The position numbers and the translations under genes are program-made. Positions 27,211-38,075 of a stretch of 64,000 bases of DNA are shown piece after piece (positions within the stretch are counted from its first letter, which is position 1; every line of letters begins with the position of its first letter). The notes beneath the pieces were generated by a model. It was not told the DNA's origin. It did not search any database and was given only the letters and a program-made list of their open reading frames with translations. The DNA is from Psychrobacter fozii (GTDB lineage: Bacteria; Pseudomonadota; Gammaproteobacteria; Pseudomonadales; Moraxellaceae): contig NZ_QJSU01000002.1 in the NCBI RefSeq assembly GCF_003217155.1, forward strand, positions 1 through 64,000, read 5' to 3'.

Positions 27211-29004
27211 TTATTCGGCAGGAATAGCGACAATTTTGGCTGCCAGTTCTTCATCGAATGGGTGACATAATGCGGCAAACTTTGCCTGAATATCTGCTAG
27301 GTCATCGATGCTATCACCAGCAAAACGTGCCGTCAGATGGTGACTGGTGTTTGATTGGCGCAGCACCCCAAAGCCATGTGGAAAATCCAAACGAACGCCA
27401 TCGATACAGCTCAGCGTTGTCCCTACTGGCATTAGATCTCTGGCTTGCTTGAGTGTTAAGTGAGGCTCTACCACTGAGCAATGACAATCTAATAGCAGGT
27501 CAGTATTTATTAAATGATGGACAGAATCTGCTGCTGTCGCTTCCAAAAGTTGGCGTAAATAACGACAGAATCTGGCCAGCTGTTCTACGAGTGAGTACTC
27601 TGTCCCAAAAGTTGTTGGCATTGGCAAATAATGATCAGCTGTACTTACCATTGCCGGTAGACTTTCCGTAATGTCCGTCAGTGCTCGTTTGCTATCGACG
27701 AGCTCATCAGTAGCCAACCAGTGCAACAGCCGTAATGCTGCGTACGTGGCATCATCATAAACAATAAAGCGGCTATCATTAAAGATAAAGTGCCCTGATA
27801 ATTCTCCGGCAAAGACAATTTGATAATCAGAGCTCTGTATCTGTTGGCGCATAAAACTGCTACCCGTTCTACTCATTACGGGTGTTGCATCAAGATCAGA
27901 TAACAGCTTTGGTAAATGATGTGAGCATTTAATATCAAAAAGGACTTGAGGCGAGCGTTGTGAGCTTATTGACTCTGCATCATATATTGAGTCTGCATCG
28001 TATAAAGTGTCAGGGCGTTCCGCGATAGCCACTTGCGCTAATAAATATAATAGATGGTCAGGCGAGACGACTTTGCCATTGGTATCGACGATCATTAATC
28101 GATCACCATCACCGTCAAAAGCAATCCCTATATCTGCTTGATGATGAATTACGTTGTGCTGTAATTGCGTGAGACGGTGCGGTTCAGTAGGATCAGGATT
28201 GCCAGAAGGAAAGTTGCCATCTGCTATGTCATTCATCATGATGACATCTTGGCAGAAACGACCAAATAAACGCTGCGCAATAGCGCTGGTCGCGCCATGC
28301 ATACAGTCAATAACGACTCGAAAATCAAGTTTAGATAAGGGCTGTTGACTCTCTTTTGGATGTTGTCTACTTGCATTTTGTCTATTTGAATGTGGCTTAC
28401 TGGATTGATCAATCTGCTGAAAAACTTGAGCGATTGCTTCAATATAAGCCGTTGCTATGTCCTCAGTAGATAAGCCTGTATCCTGAGTATTTTGCTTGAG
28501 AGTATTCGCTTGAATGACGCTATTATTTTTTGAATTGCTTTTAGTCAACTGATGATAAAGCAATTGAATCTCTGAGCTACTAGGAGATTGGTGGTTTACC
28601 AACCATTTGATGCCTAAAATCTCTTTAGCAGAATGACTGGCCGTCACAATGATGCCATGCCCCTGATATTGCTCTGCCCAAAAGACCATCATTGGCGTCG
28701 TAACGAGACCTAGTTGCACCACTTGCAAACCACGTTGAGCCAATATATCAGCGAGTTTCTGTGCAATAGCATTACTACCATTACGCACATCATAACCAAT
28801 AACAATAATGGTTTCTAAAGAAGTTAACGATTGCGTTAGCAGGCTGTTTTGTGAATCGTTATCTTCTGATAGACAAAGTAGACCACTATAAAGGTGAGCA
28901 AAAGCATTGCCGAGCGCTTGTATAAAGTTAGTGGTGAAATACTGGTGTGAACCACGAATATCATAAGCACGAAATAAGGACTGCTGCTCAGCAAAAGTTG
29001 GCAT
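27211..29004 (-). CDS. phosphomannomutase/phosphoglucomutase (AlgC/ManB-like), enlarged
   Basis: The alpha-D-phosphohexomutase order is clear: FRAYDIRG at residue 11, the active-site serine loop IIVTASHS (Ser123), the metal loop FDGDGDR (297-302), the sugar-specificity GELSGH and a C-terminal phosphate-binding domain. It interconverts hexose 6- and 1-phosphates for LPS or exopolysaccharide. At 597 aa it is about 130 residues longer than AlgC, with Ser/Gln/Asn-rich insertions near 40-65, 155-225 and in domain 3. The usual ASHNP reads ASHSA, an atypical loop. The substrate (mannose or glucose) is not decided. Confidence 0.85.
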   Translation of the reverse strand: MPTFAEQQSLFRAYDIRGSHQYFTTNFIQALGNAFAHLYSGLLCLSEDNDSQNSLLTQSLTSLETIIVIGYDVRNGSNAIAQKLADILAQRGLQVVQLGLVTTPMMVFWAEQYQGHGIIVTASHSAKEILGIKWLVNHQSPSSSEIQLLYHQLTKSNSKNNSVIQANTLKQNTQDTGLSTEDIATAYIEAIAQVFQQIDQSSKPHSNRQNASRQHPKESQQPLSKLDFRVVIDCMHGATSAIAQRLFGRFCQDVIMMNDIADGNFPSGNPDPTEPHRLTQLQHNVIHHQADIGIAFDGDGDRLMIVDTNGKVVSPDHLLYLLAQVAIAERPDTLYDADSIYDAESISSQRSPQVLFDIKCSHHLPKLLSDLDATPVMSRTGSSFMRQQIQSSDYQIVFAGELSGHFIFNDSRFIVYDDATYAALRLLHWLATDELVDSKRALTDITESLPAMVSTADHYLPMPTTFGTEYSLVEQLARFCRYLRQLLEATAADSVHHLINTDLLLDCHCSVVEPHLTLKQARDLMPVGTTLSCIDGVRLDFPHGFGVLRQSNTSHHLTARFAGDSIDDLADIQAKFAALCHPFDEELAAKIVAIPAE

Positions 29005-29141
29005 CGCTTACGCTCCTTATAATCGTGGTTATGATGGTTGTGGCTATTATTGTTAATATCGTGATTGTTGTCATCGTAATTGTTATTATCGTGATGAGTA
29101 ACAATAGTTAAAACGGTCAATCAGTCATGATTACCGATTGA

Positions 29142-29606
29142 TTACTGGCGACCTGAATGTCCAAATCCACCAGCACCGCGTTCGCTTTCATCACTGAACT
29201 CTGCTACCACTGAAAACTCAGGGCGGGCAACAGGTACAACGATATATTGTGCCATACGCTCTGCTGGATTAAGCACAAAGTCGTCGTTACTACGATTCCA
29301 AATACTAACCATTAGCTCACCTTGATAATCAGCATCGATTAGCCCAACCAGATTACCCAAAACGATACCGTGCTTATGACCAAGACCTGAACGCGGTAAA
29401 ATCATACCTGCATAATTAGGATCTTGGATATAAACGGCGAGACCTGTGCCGATTAAGTGTGTTTCACCTGCTTTAATGGTTAATGGCTCATCGATGCAAG
29501 CGCGCAAGTCAATACCCGCACTGCCATCGGTGGCACGAGTCGGAAGAGAAAATGCTGCGTCTTCAGTAATTTTAGGGTTTACAACTTTAACTTGTACAGC
29601 TTGCAT
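29142..29606 (-). CDS. dut: deoxyuridine triphosphatase (dUTPase)
   Basis: The 154-aa trimeric dUTPase splits dUTP to dUMP and keeps uracil out of DNA. All five motifs are visible: [42 protein letters not shown] and the C-terminal Gly-rich loop [11 protein letters not shown]. Length is typical. It precedes the phosphohexomutase gene (about 135 bp gap of low-complexity DNA) and reads the same way. Confidence 0.96.
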   Translation of the reverse strand: MQAVQVKVVNPKITEDAAFSLPTRATDGSAGIDLRACIDEPLTIKAGETHLIGTGLAVYIQDPNYAGMILPRSGLGHKHGIVLGNLVGLIDADYQGELMVSIWNRSNDDFVLNPAERMAQYIVVPVARPEFSVVAEFSDESERGAGGFGHSGRQ

Positions 29607-29710
29607 AACGAACTCACTTAACGATTTGATGGTTTTTAAATTATGATTTTGAACAAAGCTTATTCAATATTTTGAAACAATGACGATGTTTTTTAGAGCT
29701 CAGTATTTGA

Positions 29711-31114
29711 TTATAGTATTAATACGCTGGCTAATCCTAAGAATGACATAAAACCGACGATATCGGTTACGGTGGTCAAAATAACGGAAGCAGATAGCGC
29801 AGGGTCGATATTCATACGTTTGAGCATCAGCGGTATACTGATACCCGAAACGTTTGCGGCCGTCATATTAATCGCAATGGCAAAGCCAATGACCGCACTA
29901 ATCTTAATATCATGAAACCACAGCTGGGCAATAAACGCCATGATTATAGCCCATATGATGCCGTTTATCGCGCCGACCCACAGCTCTTTGTTTAATAGCC
30001 ACACGCGGTTAGAACCACCGATTTGACCCATAGCCATACCACGAATGACGACGGTAAGGGTCTGAGATCCGGCGATACCACCCATACTGGCGACAACTGG
30101 CATAAGTATCGCTAGCGCCACGACTTGTGCCAATACTTCCTCAAACTGGCCAATCACCGCTGCGGCCAATAGGGCGGTACACAAGTTAATGCCTAGCCAA
30201 ACACTACGGCTTTTAGCACTGGTTAAAATAGGGGCAAACAGCTCTTCATCTTGGCTAACACCTGCCAAGTTTTTCATGGTGCTGTCGACATCATCTTGGA
30301 TAATCTCCATGATGTCCTCACCATTTAGCTGACCGACCAACTCGCCGTGGCTATTAATAACAGGGGCGAAGCGAATATCTTCTGAACGGAAAATCGCAGC
30401 GGCATCTTGGATATCTAAGCGATCATTAATGGTAATGGCGGTGTCGATTAATTTCGATACCAAAGTAGTTTGATGGTGTTTAATCAAATCAACCAAACTT
30501 AATAGACCGAGTAGTTGCTGGCTTTGATCAACGACCAATAGCTCCTGACTTTCATCATCAAGCAAGTCGTCATTCTCTCGTAGCCAGTGTTGTACTTCTT
30601 CTAGCGTAATGTCTTCTCGCACCTGAATAATATCAGGATCCATATAGCTACCAACTTCCCAGTCCTCATAAGTATCGAGTTTGTTGACCTGAACACGGGT
30701 CTCTTCGTCTAGCGTTGCCATGACGGAGGTACGTACGCTCTCGGTCACGGTATCCAAAATCTCAGAGATGTCTTGTGCGTCGAGGTCTTGGGTAAATAAA
30801 GAAATCTCTTTTGAAGAGATGTTCTCCATCAACGGCTGGCGAGTATCGACATCTAGCTCAGCGAGAACTTCACCTTTAATACTCTCTGGAACCTGCGCCC
30901 AAATTAAGAGCCGGTTTTGAGTCGGAAAAGACTCTAGTAAGTTGGCGATCTCATATTCAGACTGCTTTGTTAAAAACTCGGTAATGGCTTCATATGCCTT
31001 ATCAGCCACCAGCCCCTGCAGATACAGCAGCTTATATTCAGCATTATATTCAGCTGGATTGTAATCTCCCTGTAGCGTAGATGGTCGTTCTTGATTCGGC
31101 ATAGGGGTAAGCAT
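29711..31114 (-). CDS. mgtE: magnesium transporter MgtE
   Basis: The ~467-aa protein has the MgtE order: an N-terminal superhelical domain (about 30-130), two CBS domains (about 135-255) that sense cytoplasmic Mg2+, a plug helix, and five C-terminal membrane helices. The channel signature MPVVASMGGIAGSQTLTVVIRG is split here as MPVVASMGG and GIAGSQTLTV. It is an inner-membrane Mg2+ channel. The start at 31114 is preferred to a start at 31150 that would add a hydrophobic, poorly conserved leader. Confidence 0.93.
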   Translation of the reverse strand: MLTPMPNQERPSTLQGDYNPAEYNAEYKLLYLQGLVADKAYEAITEFLTKQSEYEIANLLESFPTQNRLLIWAQVPESIKGEVLAELDVDTRQPLMENISSKEISLFTQDLDAQDISEILDTVTESVRTSVMATLDEETRVQVNKLDTYEDWEVGSYMDPDIIQVREDITLEEVQHWLRENDDLLDDESQELLVVDQSQQLLGLLSLVDLIKHHQTTLVSKLIDTAITINDRLDIQDAAAIFRSEDIRFAPVINSHGELVGQLNGEDIMEIIQDDVDSTMKNLAGVSQDEELFAPILTSAKSRSVWLGINLCTALLAAAVIGQFEEVLAQVVALAILMPVVASMGGIAGSQTLTVVIRGMAMGQIGGSNRVWLLNKELWVGAINGIIWAIIMAFIAQLWFHDIKISAVIGFAIAINMTAANVSGISIPLMLKRMNIDPALSASVILTTVTDIVGFMSFLGLASVLIL

Positions 31115-31243
31115 AAAATTTCCAAGGTTTTCAAAAAATATAAATAACAATAACGACTAAAGCAGTCATTTTTCGCCCAGTCTCAGGTGTGTGTTTTCAA
31201 GCATTTTCATTTAGGTGTTTTCATTAAGGCATTTTCATTAAGG

Positions 31244-33277
31244 CTAGCGATTGCCTAATAACGCTCTAATATTTGCCAAATACTCATCAGCGACAGCTTC
31301 TGGGTCTTTGGTGGCTTTTTTCTTTTTCGCTTTGGCTGGCCAGTCTATATGATCTTCTGGTAACTCATCTAAAAATCGTGACTCTGAAGTAACCCGCATC
31401 TGACCGCCTGCACGGCGCTGTGTGGCTAGCGTCAATGTTAGCTCACGACGAGCGCGAGTGATACCTACGTACATTAATCGTCGTTCTTCTTCTACGGTTT
31501 CGCTGAGGATAGAGTTACGGTGCGGTAGCATCTCTTCCTCAAGTCCCATGATATAAACGAAATCAAACTCCAAGCCTTTTGCCGCATGCAAAGTCATTAA
31601 GTTGACCTTGTTGGTATTCTCTTCTTCTTGCTGCTGCTCGAGCATATCAAGCAATACCAGCTTACGAATGATGGTATCAATCGTCCGATCCTCGTCTTCT
31701 TCGGCCCGATTAATCAGCGATTGAATACTGGTATAGAGCATATCGATATTATCAATACGATTTTTTTCTTGTTGCGGCGTTTTGGCATCACTGCGCACAA
31801 AGTCGATATAGCCGGTCTCATCGATCATTTGACGTACGATTGGTACAGGGTCGGGGTGTTGGTCTAACTCACGAGTATAGTGCTCGATAAATTCACCAAA
31901 CTCTTTTATGGTGCTATAAGATTTAGACGGTAACACATGGGTTAAGCCAGCATGTGTACAAGAGGCCAACAGCGATATGCTGTGCTCTTGCGCAAATAAA
32001 CCAAGCTTTTCAAGCGTTGCTGGTCCCATACCGCGCTTAGGCGTATTGATAATACGCAAAAATGCGCTGTCATCTTCAGGGTTCAAGATTAGACGCAGGT
32101 ATCCCATGATGTCTTTGATCTCACTACGCGCAAAGAATGACTGGCCGCCAGACAGTTTATAAGGGACTTGTAGCTGACGCAGTTGCGCTTCTAACATCCG
32201 CGCTTGAAAGTTACTGCGATAAAGGACGGCATATTGTTCCCACTCATTACCAAAGCGCAGTTTATGAGTGACGATTTCTTTTGCCACGCGTTCGGACTCA
32301 TCGTCATCATTACGGCAGTTGATAATACGAATTTTTTCGCCTTGACCTTTATCTGACCACAGTTTCTTTTCAAATAAATGCTCATTATTCATAATGACTG
32401 CGTTGGCTGAGGTCAAAATACGAGTGGTCGAGCGGTAATTTTGTTCCAGCATGACAATTTTTAGCTTAGGAAAGTCTTCCTTTAGCAGTGCCATGTTTTC
32501 AGGCTTTGCCCCGCGCCACGCATAGATAGATTGGTCATCATCGCCAACCACGGTAAAGCGACCTTGCGGGCCAACCAAGTATTTGATCATTTCATACTGG
32601 GCCGTATTGGTATCTTGATACTCATCGACCAAGAGGTAACGAATGCGGTTTTGCCATTTATCCCGTAGCTCTCTATTTTCGCGAAGTATTTTCGTTGGCA
32701 AGACAATCAAGTCATCAAAATCGACAGCGTTATAAGCACGCAAATTACGCTCATATAATGCATACAACGTGGCAAAAATCATATCTTCTGGATCGTCTAA
32801 CGTTTCCATTGCCTTGTCAGGATCAATCAGATCGTTTTTCCAGTCGGAAATCATTTTGATTGCTTTACCAACCAACTCACGACTTTCAGCGCCACTTAGG
32901 TTGTCGCGCATCATCAGCTCCATCAGCAAGCGCTTACTATCGTCGCTGTCCATGATAGAAAAGTTACCCTTTAGCGGGGTATGAATCAGCTCGTAGCGCA
33001 AAAACTGCAGACCGAACTGGTGAAAGGTCGACACGGTCAGGCCACGCATTTTTTCACTTGGCAGCAGTTTACTGACACGGGCTTTCATTTCACGGGCAGC
33101 TTTATTGGTGAAAGTCACCGCCGTGATGCGCTCAGCAGGCATGTCGCATTCTTCGATCAGGTAGGCAATCTTTCGGGTAATTACGGACGTCTTACCGGAG
33201 CCTGCACCTGCGAGTACAAGTAACGGACCAGATACGTAGAGCATGGCTTCTTGTTGTTTGGGATTGAGTTGACTCAT
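31244..33277 (-). CDS. rep: ATP-dependent DNA helicase Rep
   Basis: The 677-aa superfamily 1 helicase follows E. coli Rep closely: LNPKQQEA (Q motif), Walker A LAGAGSGKT (22-30), AVTFTNKAAREMK, VDEYQDTN (Walker B), VVGDDDQSIYAWRGA, LEQNYRST and VNLMTLHAAKGLEFDFVY. Rep displaces proteins ahead of forks and helps replication restart. The basic Lys-rich C-terminus is short. It is divergent from the nuo operon across a 773-bp gap. Confidence 0.95.
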   Translation of the reverse strand: MSQLNPKQQEAMLYVSGPLLVLAGAGSGKTSVITRKIAYLIEECDMPAERITAVTFTNKAAREMKARVSKLLPSEKMRGLTVSTFHQFGLQFLRYELIHTPLKGNFSIMDSDDSKRLLMELMMRDNLSGAESRELVGKAIKMISDWKNDLIDPDKAMETLDDPEDMIFATLYALYERNLRAYNAVDFDDLIVLPTKILRENRELRDKWQNRIRYLLVDEYQDTNTAQYEMIKYLVGPQGRFTVVGDDDQSIYAWRGAKPENMALLKEDFPKLKIVMLEQNYRSTTRILTSANAVIMNNEHLFEKKLWSDKGQGEKIRIINCRNDDDESERVAKEIVTHKLRFGNEWEQYAVLYRSNFQARMLEAQLRQLQVPYKLSGGQSFFARSEIKDIMGYLRLILNPEDDSAFLRIINTPKRGMGPATLEKLGLFAQEHSISLLASCTHAGLTHVLPSKSYSTIKEFGEFIEHYTRELDQHPDPVPIVRQMIDETGYIDFVRSDAKTPQQEKNRIDNIDMLYTSIQSLINRAEEDEDRTIDTIIRKLVLLDMLEQQQEEENTNKVNLMTLHAAKGLEFDFVYIMGLEEEMLPHRNSILSETVEEERRLMYVGITRARRELTLTLATQRRAGGQMRVTSESRFLDELPEDHIDWPAKAKKKKATKDPEAVADEYLANIRALLGNR

Positions 33278-34050
33278 AACGTAACCTGTAAGACAAAAGC
33301 AAAAAAAGAGAGTGGCACTGATGGCGGCATCATTAAATATACGCCGATTGTCTTATTAACATGAGTGTCATGATGATGTTTTAATCAAAAAACACCCAAT
33401 AAAGGCAATAAAATTAAGTGGGTTATTATAAAGCAAAAACATAAACTTTGGGGAATGAGTTGGGCGAAGAGTAGGGGTTTAAAGGCTGAATTTTTGACCA
33501 TATTTACAATTACGGCCTATGATAATTCATAAGATGGATTTGATGTTAATATAAGGTAAAACCCCTATCATAATTTTTGATAAAAAAAACATGTTTTATT
33601 ACATATAAAATGACCGCTCAATACAGTTAAAAACTAGCTTTTGAACACCGAAATGCGTATAGTACGTACATAATTTATGCCAGTTGTCTCGTCATTATTG
33701 ACTACGTGTAATGAGCTATTAAATCAATTAAGTAAACTATCGAATATGATATTGATTTAATAAGTTGATCTTACGTTTTTAGAAGATGCGTTAGACGACC
33801 AGCCATCTTTCCGTGCGTATATCGGAATCCCTGCTGTTGGTTATGTCTGACATCGTCGTCAATACACTTGATAATTGGTTGTTACTAGCAAAATACCTAA
33901 AATGTGACTTAATAACAGTTGCTTAAATAAAGCGACTGAATGACAGTCGCTTTGTGTTTTCGTTTGTGTGATGCCTGTGGCTAGACGACCTTGATAGGTC
34001 GGTACTTGCGCTGTGCTAAACACTCGATTGGGTGAGGAGCACGTATTATC
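33278..34050. other. long intergenic region between rep and nuoA
   Basis: These 773 bp must contain the rep promoter (minus strand) and the nuo promoter. Visible items are TTAAATCAAT (33719-33728), perfectly inverted at 33751-33760, and an open stretch without start codon at 33764-33850 reading DLTFLEDALDDQPSFRAYIG... to a TGA, which looks like the end of a lost gene. There is also a terminator-like hairpin at 33929-33953. No complete gene or RNA family is recognised. Confidence 0.5.
33929..33960 (+). terminator. terminator-like hairpin upstream of nuoA
   Basis: AAAGCGACTG pairs perfectly with CAGTCGCTTT around AATGA and is followed by GTGTTTT. It lies about 90 bp before the nuoA start. It may end a lost gene or act as a leader attenuator of the nuo operon. 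Confidence 0.6.
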
Positions 34051-34674
34051 ATGTCTGCTTTTAATTGGTCAGCAATCGCTTTTATCTTAGCCGCCATTGG
34101 GCTAGTTGTCTTCATGCTGGTCGTGCCGCGTTTGCTTGGCGGTCGCTCTCATGGCTCACAAAAAGAAGAAGTATTTGAAGCGGGTGTTGTCGGATCTGGC
34201 AACGCCCGTATTCGTTTGTCTGCCAAATTCTATTTGGTGGCAATCTTCTTCGTCATCTTTGATCTAGAAGCGCTGTATTTGTATGCTTACGCCGTTTCAG
34301 TACGTGAGGCTGGCTGGTTAGGTTTTGCCGCTGCTGCTATATTTATCACCATCTTAATCATCGGTTTGATCTATGAGCTAAGTTTGGGCGCGATGAACTG
34401 GGCACCTGCTGATAAACTGCGCAAAAAAGTACGTCTATATGCCGCACCTGCTGGTTTCAACCTAGCAGACATCACCAAATTCGATGGTGCTCACGAGCTG
34501 ATGGTCGATCCGACAGGCAAAGTACCCGCACAGTCCTCAGGACAAATCAACGTCTCGAACAATATTGAAGTCAATCGTCATCATTTAGAAAATATCGATC
34601 ATATTAATACTACAGGTAATGTTACTTCTGTAGATTTTGCGACGTCTGCTCGACAAGATAACGGTAAGCGTTAG
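34051..34674 (+). CDS. nuoA: NADH-quinone oxidoreductase subunit A
   Basis: This is a small membrane-arm subunit of proton-pumping complex I. Three helices lie at about 7-28, 58-80 and 88-110, with the conserved acidic motif FDLEALYLY (Asp71, Glu73) that lines the quinone/proton route. At 207 aa it is about 60 residues longer than E. coli NuoA. The extra part is a hydrophilic Asn/His-rich C-terminal tail (about 125-207). GAGGAGC lies upstream of the ATG. It is the first gene of the operon nuoA-N, all on the + strand. Confidence 0.96.
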   Translation: MSAFNWSAIAFILAAIGLVVFMLVVPRLLGGRSHGSQKEEVFEAGVVGSGNARIRLSAKFYLVAIFFVIFDLEALYLYAYAVSVREAGWLGFAAAAIFITILIIGLIYELSLGAMNWAPADKLRKKVRLYAAPAGFNLADITKFDGAHELMVDPTGKVPAQSSGQINVSNNIEVNRHHLENIDHINTTGNVTSVDFATSARQDNGKR

Positions 34675-34838
34675 TCTTGTTAAACGGTCTTAGTTTTCGA
34701 TAGTCTATAAAGGCTAGTAGTAAGATTACGACGACGCGAGTATGTTTGGATTAATGATCACTTGTTAATAATAGAAGTTAAGGCGCTAGCGAGGGCAAGA
34801 CGATTGCCACGCGACGTCTAATATAAAGGTTGTATGTT

Positions 34839-35507
34839 ATGAAATACACATTAACAAAAGCCAACCCTGATGCAGATACCTATCCTGCACAGACCAGTCA
34901 AACGGTCAATGACCCTATCGAAGACGAAGTGAATAAAAACGTCTTTATGGGTCGTCTCGAAGACCTCGTCCATTCGACAGCAAACTGGGGGCGCAAGCAC
35001 TCACTATGGCCATTTAACTTTGGTACTTCTTGCTGCTATGTAGAATACGCCACCACCCTGACAGCCGTTCATGATTTATCACGCTTTGGTGCTGAGGTTA
35101 TTCGTGCCTCGCCTCGTCAAGCAGATGTCATGATCGTTGCCGGCACTTGTTTTGTCAAAATGGCGCCTGTTATTCAGCGTCTATATGAGCAAATGCTTGA
35201 GCCAAAATGGGTCATCTCAATGGGTGCCTGTGCCAACTCTGGTGGTATGTATGATATCTACTCTGTGGTACAAGGCGTAGATAAAATCATTCCAGTCGAT
35301 GTCTATGTGCCGGGTTGTCCACCGCGTCCAGAAGCTTTGATTCAAGGTTTGATGTTATTGCAAGAATCTATCACTAAAGAGCGTCGTCCATTAGGTATCC
35401 ATGTCAATGAGCAGGGTGTTTATAAGCCACAGATGACACCTGAACGTGACCGTAAGCAAGCAGATCGTATCGCTGTTAAAAACTTGCGTAGCCCAGACAG
35501 TATTTAG
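34839..35507 (+). CDS. nuoB: NADH-quinone oxidoreductase subunit B
   Basis: NuoB carries cluster N2, the last iron-sulphur centre before ubiquinone. All four ligands are visible: Cys65-Cys66 (GTSCCYVEY), Cys131 ([10 protein letters not shown]) and Cys160 ([10 protein letters not shown]). The 222-aa length is normal. The ATG at 34839 has AAAGG nine bases upstream; the TTG at 34830 is less likely. A 164-bp gap separates it from nuoA. Confidence 0.97.
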   Translation: MKYTLTKANPDADTYPAQTSQTVNDPIEDEVNKNVFMGRLEDLVHSTANWGRKHSLWPFNFGTSCCYVEYATTLTAVHDLSRFGAEVIRASPRQADVMIVAGTCFVKMAPVIQRLYEQMLEPKWVISMGACANSGGMYDIYSVVQGVDKIIPVDVYVPGCPPRPEALIQGLMLLQESITKERRPLGIHVNEQGVYKPQMTPERDRKQADRIAVKNLRSPDSI

Positions 35508-35615
35508 ATTTGTGTGTTTAGATTTATAGCGATAGCAACAACCTCAACGTTTTATACGCTCATCACAGTGTAGTTATGATGAATCAGTTATGATTAATGA
35601 AGGAATACATCATTC

Positions 35616-37391
35616 ATGGTCACGGTAGTCGAAAACATAGATCCTAAGATTAAGCCTGTCCCAGCGGTTATCAAAGAGCTGGAGCAGAAGTATGCCGGTA
35701 AGTTTGTCGTGCAGCACACTGTTGATGAGATTCCAACGGTTTGGGTTGCGCGTGCGGATTTGCTCGATGTTCTCTTATTCCTGCGTAAATTGCCACAGCC
35801 ATACGTCATGCTATTTGACTTGTCAGCGATAGATGAGCGTTTACGCCAACATCGCCAAGGTTTGCCTGATAGTGACTTTACAGTGTTTTATCACTTGATG
35901 TCGCTTGAGCGCAATAGTGACGTACGTATTAAAGTCGCGCTGAGCGAAGACGACGTCAATGTGCCGAGCGCCACGCAGATTTGGCCAAATGCCAACTGGT
36001 ATGAGCGTGAAGTGTGGGACATGTTCGGTATTGTCTTTACAGGTCATCCGCATTTGACCCGCATCTTATTACCAAAATACTGGGAAGGTCATCCGCTGCG
36101 TAAAGAGTATCATGCGCGTGCGACGGAATTTACCCCGTATTTCTTGAATACCGCAAAGCAACAATATGAGCAAGAGAACCTACGTTTTGTCCCAGAAGAA
36201 TGGGGCATGAAGCGTTCAGGTCGTGATGAAGACTTTATGTTCTTGAACATCGGTCCTAACCATCCTTCTGCTCACGGTGCATTCCGTTTAGTACTACAGC
36301 TCGATGGTGAAGAAGTCGTCGATTGCATCCCTGATATCGGCTATCACCATCGCGGTGCAGAAAAGATGGCTGAGCGTCAAACTTGGCACTCATTTATTCC
36401 GTATACCGACCGTATCGATTATCTCGGCGGTGTGATGAATGAGCTGCCGTACATCATGTCGGTCGAAAAGCTTGCGGGAATCACCATTCCGCCGCGCGCT
36501 GAGACCATCCGCGTAATGATGAGTGAGTTTTTCCGTATTACCAATAACTTACTATTCGTTGGTACGTTCATTCAGGATGCGGGCGGCATGACCCCGGTAT
36601 TCTATATGTTTACCGATCGCCAAAAAGCCTATGACGTCATCGAAGCCGTGACTGGCTATCGTATGCATCCTGCTTGGTTCCGTATCGGCGGTACTGCTGC
36701 TGATCTACCGCGTGGCTGGCAGCGTCTGGTTCGTGAGTTCTTAGATTGGATGCCAAAACGCTTGGACGAGTATGTCAAAGCGGCATTACAAAACAGCGTG
36801 CTCAAAGGCCGTACTCAAGGGGTTGCTCAGTATAATGCCAAGCAAGCATTGGCTTGGGGCGTCACTGGTGCAGGTCTGCGCGCGACAGGCGTTGACTTTG
36901 ATCTGCGTAAAGCACGTCCATACATGGGCTATGAAAATTACGATTTTGAAGTGCCAGTCGGTTACAACGGTGATGCTTATGATCGTTGTATGGTCAAAGT
37001 CGAAGAGATGCGTCAGTCATTACGTATTATTCGCCAGTGCATGGATAACATGCCACAAGGCCCTTATAAAGCGGATCATCCACTAGCGGTACCACCGCCG
37101 AAAGACCGTACCTTAAACGATATTGAGACTTTGATTAATCACTTTATCTCAGTATCTTGGGGTCCTGTGATGCCAGCGGGCGAGTGTACGACGATTGTAG
37201 AAGCAACCAAAGGTCTCAACAGCTATTACATCACCTCAGATAAGGCGACGATGAGCTATCGTACCCGTATCCGTACACCGACATTTGCGCATTTGCAGCA
37301 GATGCCATCAGTGATTAATGGTTCGCTCGTCTCTGATGCCATTATGTATCTGGCATCGATTGATATTGTGATGGCTGATTGTGATCGCTAA
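35616..37391 (+). CDS. nuoCD: NADH-quinone oxidoreductase fused subunits C/D
   Basis: This 591-aa protein is a natural fusion. The N-terminal ~185 residues are NuoC ([20 protein letters not shown]). The rest, from about residue 205, is NuoD ([36 protein letters not shown]), which builds the quinone-binding chamber with NuoB. The fusion is usual in many gamma-proteobacteria. It lies about 110 bp after nuoB. Confidence 0.97.
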   Translation: MVTVVENIDPKIKPVPAVIKELEQKYAGKFVVQHTVDEIPTVWVARADLLDVLLFLRKLPQPYVMLFDLSAIDERLRQHRQGLPDSDFTVFYHLMSLERNSDVRIKVALSEDDVNVPSATQIWPNANWYEREVWDMFGIVFTGHPHLTRILLPKYWEGHPLRKEYHARATEFTPYFLNTAKQQYEQENLRFVPEEWGMKRSGRDEDFMFLNIGPNHPSAHGAFRLVLQLDGEEVVDCIPDIGYHHRGAEKMAERQTWHSFIPYTDRIDYLGGVMNELPYIMSVEKLAGITIPPRAETIRVMMSEFFRITNNLLFVGTFIQDAGGMTPVFYMFTDRQKAYDVIEAVTGYRMHPAWFRIGGTAADLPRGWQRLVREFLDWMPKRLDEYVKAALQNSVLKGRTQGVAQYNAKQALAWGVTGAGLRATGVDFDLRKARPYMGYENYDFEVPVGYNGDAYDRCMVKVEEMRQSLRIIRQCMDNMPQGPYKADHPLAVPPPKDRTLNDIETLINHFISVSWGPVMPAGECTTIVEATKGLNSYYITSDKATMSYRTRIRTPTFAHLQQMPSVINGSLVSDAIMYLASIDIVMADCDR

Positions 37392-37565
37392 TACTTTGAT
37401 CGTTGATGCTTTGATCAGAAAATTATCGTTATTAAAGAAATACGTTTATCAATATATCATTGCCAAATGGCACACCAAAATGCTGATATTTTGCCATGTA
37501 GCGACACTCATAAGACTGTCGTTATTAGCTGATAAAGCGTGATGAGTGAGGACAGATAGAAGACT

Positions 37566-38075
37566 ATGAAAATTGTTTCCGACAAAATGCCAAAAGTAGA
37601 TGTGGCAAGCATCCTCACTAGCGAGGAAATTACGGCTATTCATGAGTTTATGCACCATTATCCACAGGCGCGTGCTGCCTCGTTAGATGCGCTAAAAATT
37701 GTGCAAAAGCGCAACGGCTGGGTCGATGATGCACAAGTGAATGCCATTGCCAATATTCTAGATATTCCAATGTCAGATATGGATGGGGTCGCTACCTTCT
37801 TTAACCGTATTTATCGTCAGCCTGTCGGTCGCCACGTCATCCTTATTTGTGATTCAGTGGCTTGTTTTCTGACAGGTTATGAGGCGTTATCAGCTGAAAT
37901 TAGATCGCAGCTGGGTATTGAATATGGTCAGACGACGGCTGATGGTCGTTTTACGCTATTGCCAATTTGCTGTTTAGGTAACTGTGACAAGGGTCCTGCT
38001 GTGTTGATTGACGAAGACACATATGGTCCAGTCCAGCCTGAAGAAGTCACGCAATTATTGGAGTTATACGCATGA
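37566..38075 (+). CDS. nuoE: NADH-quinone oxidoreductase subunit E
   Basis: The 169-aa peripheral subunit binds a [2Fe-2S] cluster (N1a) next to NuoF. The thioredoxin-like domain keeps all four ligands: Cys95 and Cys100 (LICDSVACF), and Cys136 and Cys140 (CLGNCDKGP). Its stop overlaps the nuoF start (ATGA), so translation is coupled. A 174-bp gap from nuoCD holds no gene. Confidence 0.97.
   Translation: MKIVSDKMPKVDVASILTSEEITAIHEFMHHYPQARAASLDALKIVQKRNGWVDDAQVNAIANILDIPMSDMDGVATFFNRIYRQPVGRHVILICDSVACFLTGYEALSAEIRSQLGIEYGQTTADGRFTLLPICCLGNCDKGPAVLIDEDTYGPVQPEEVTQLLELYA

Noticed and set aside
29014-29120. Open frame on the minus strand upstream of the phosphohexomutase gene, encoding Asn/His/Asp repeats
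   Set aside because: The DNA is low-complexity (ATT/GTT/ATC-like triplets), so the open frame is a by-product of simple sequence rather than a gene.
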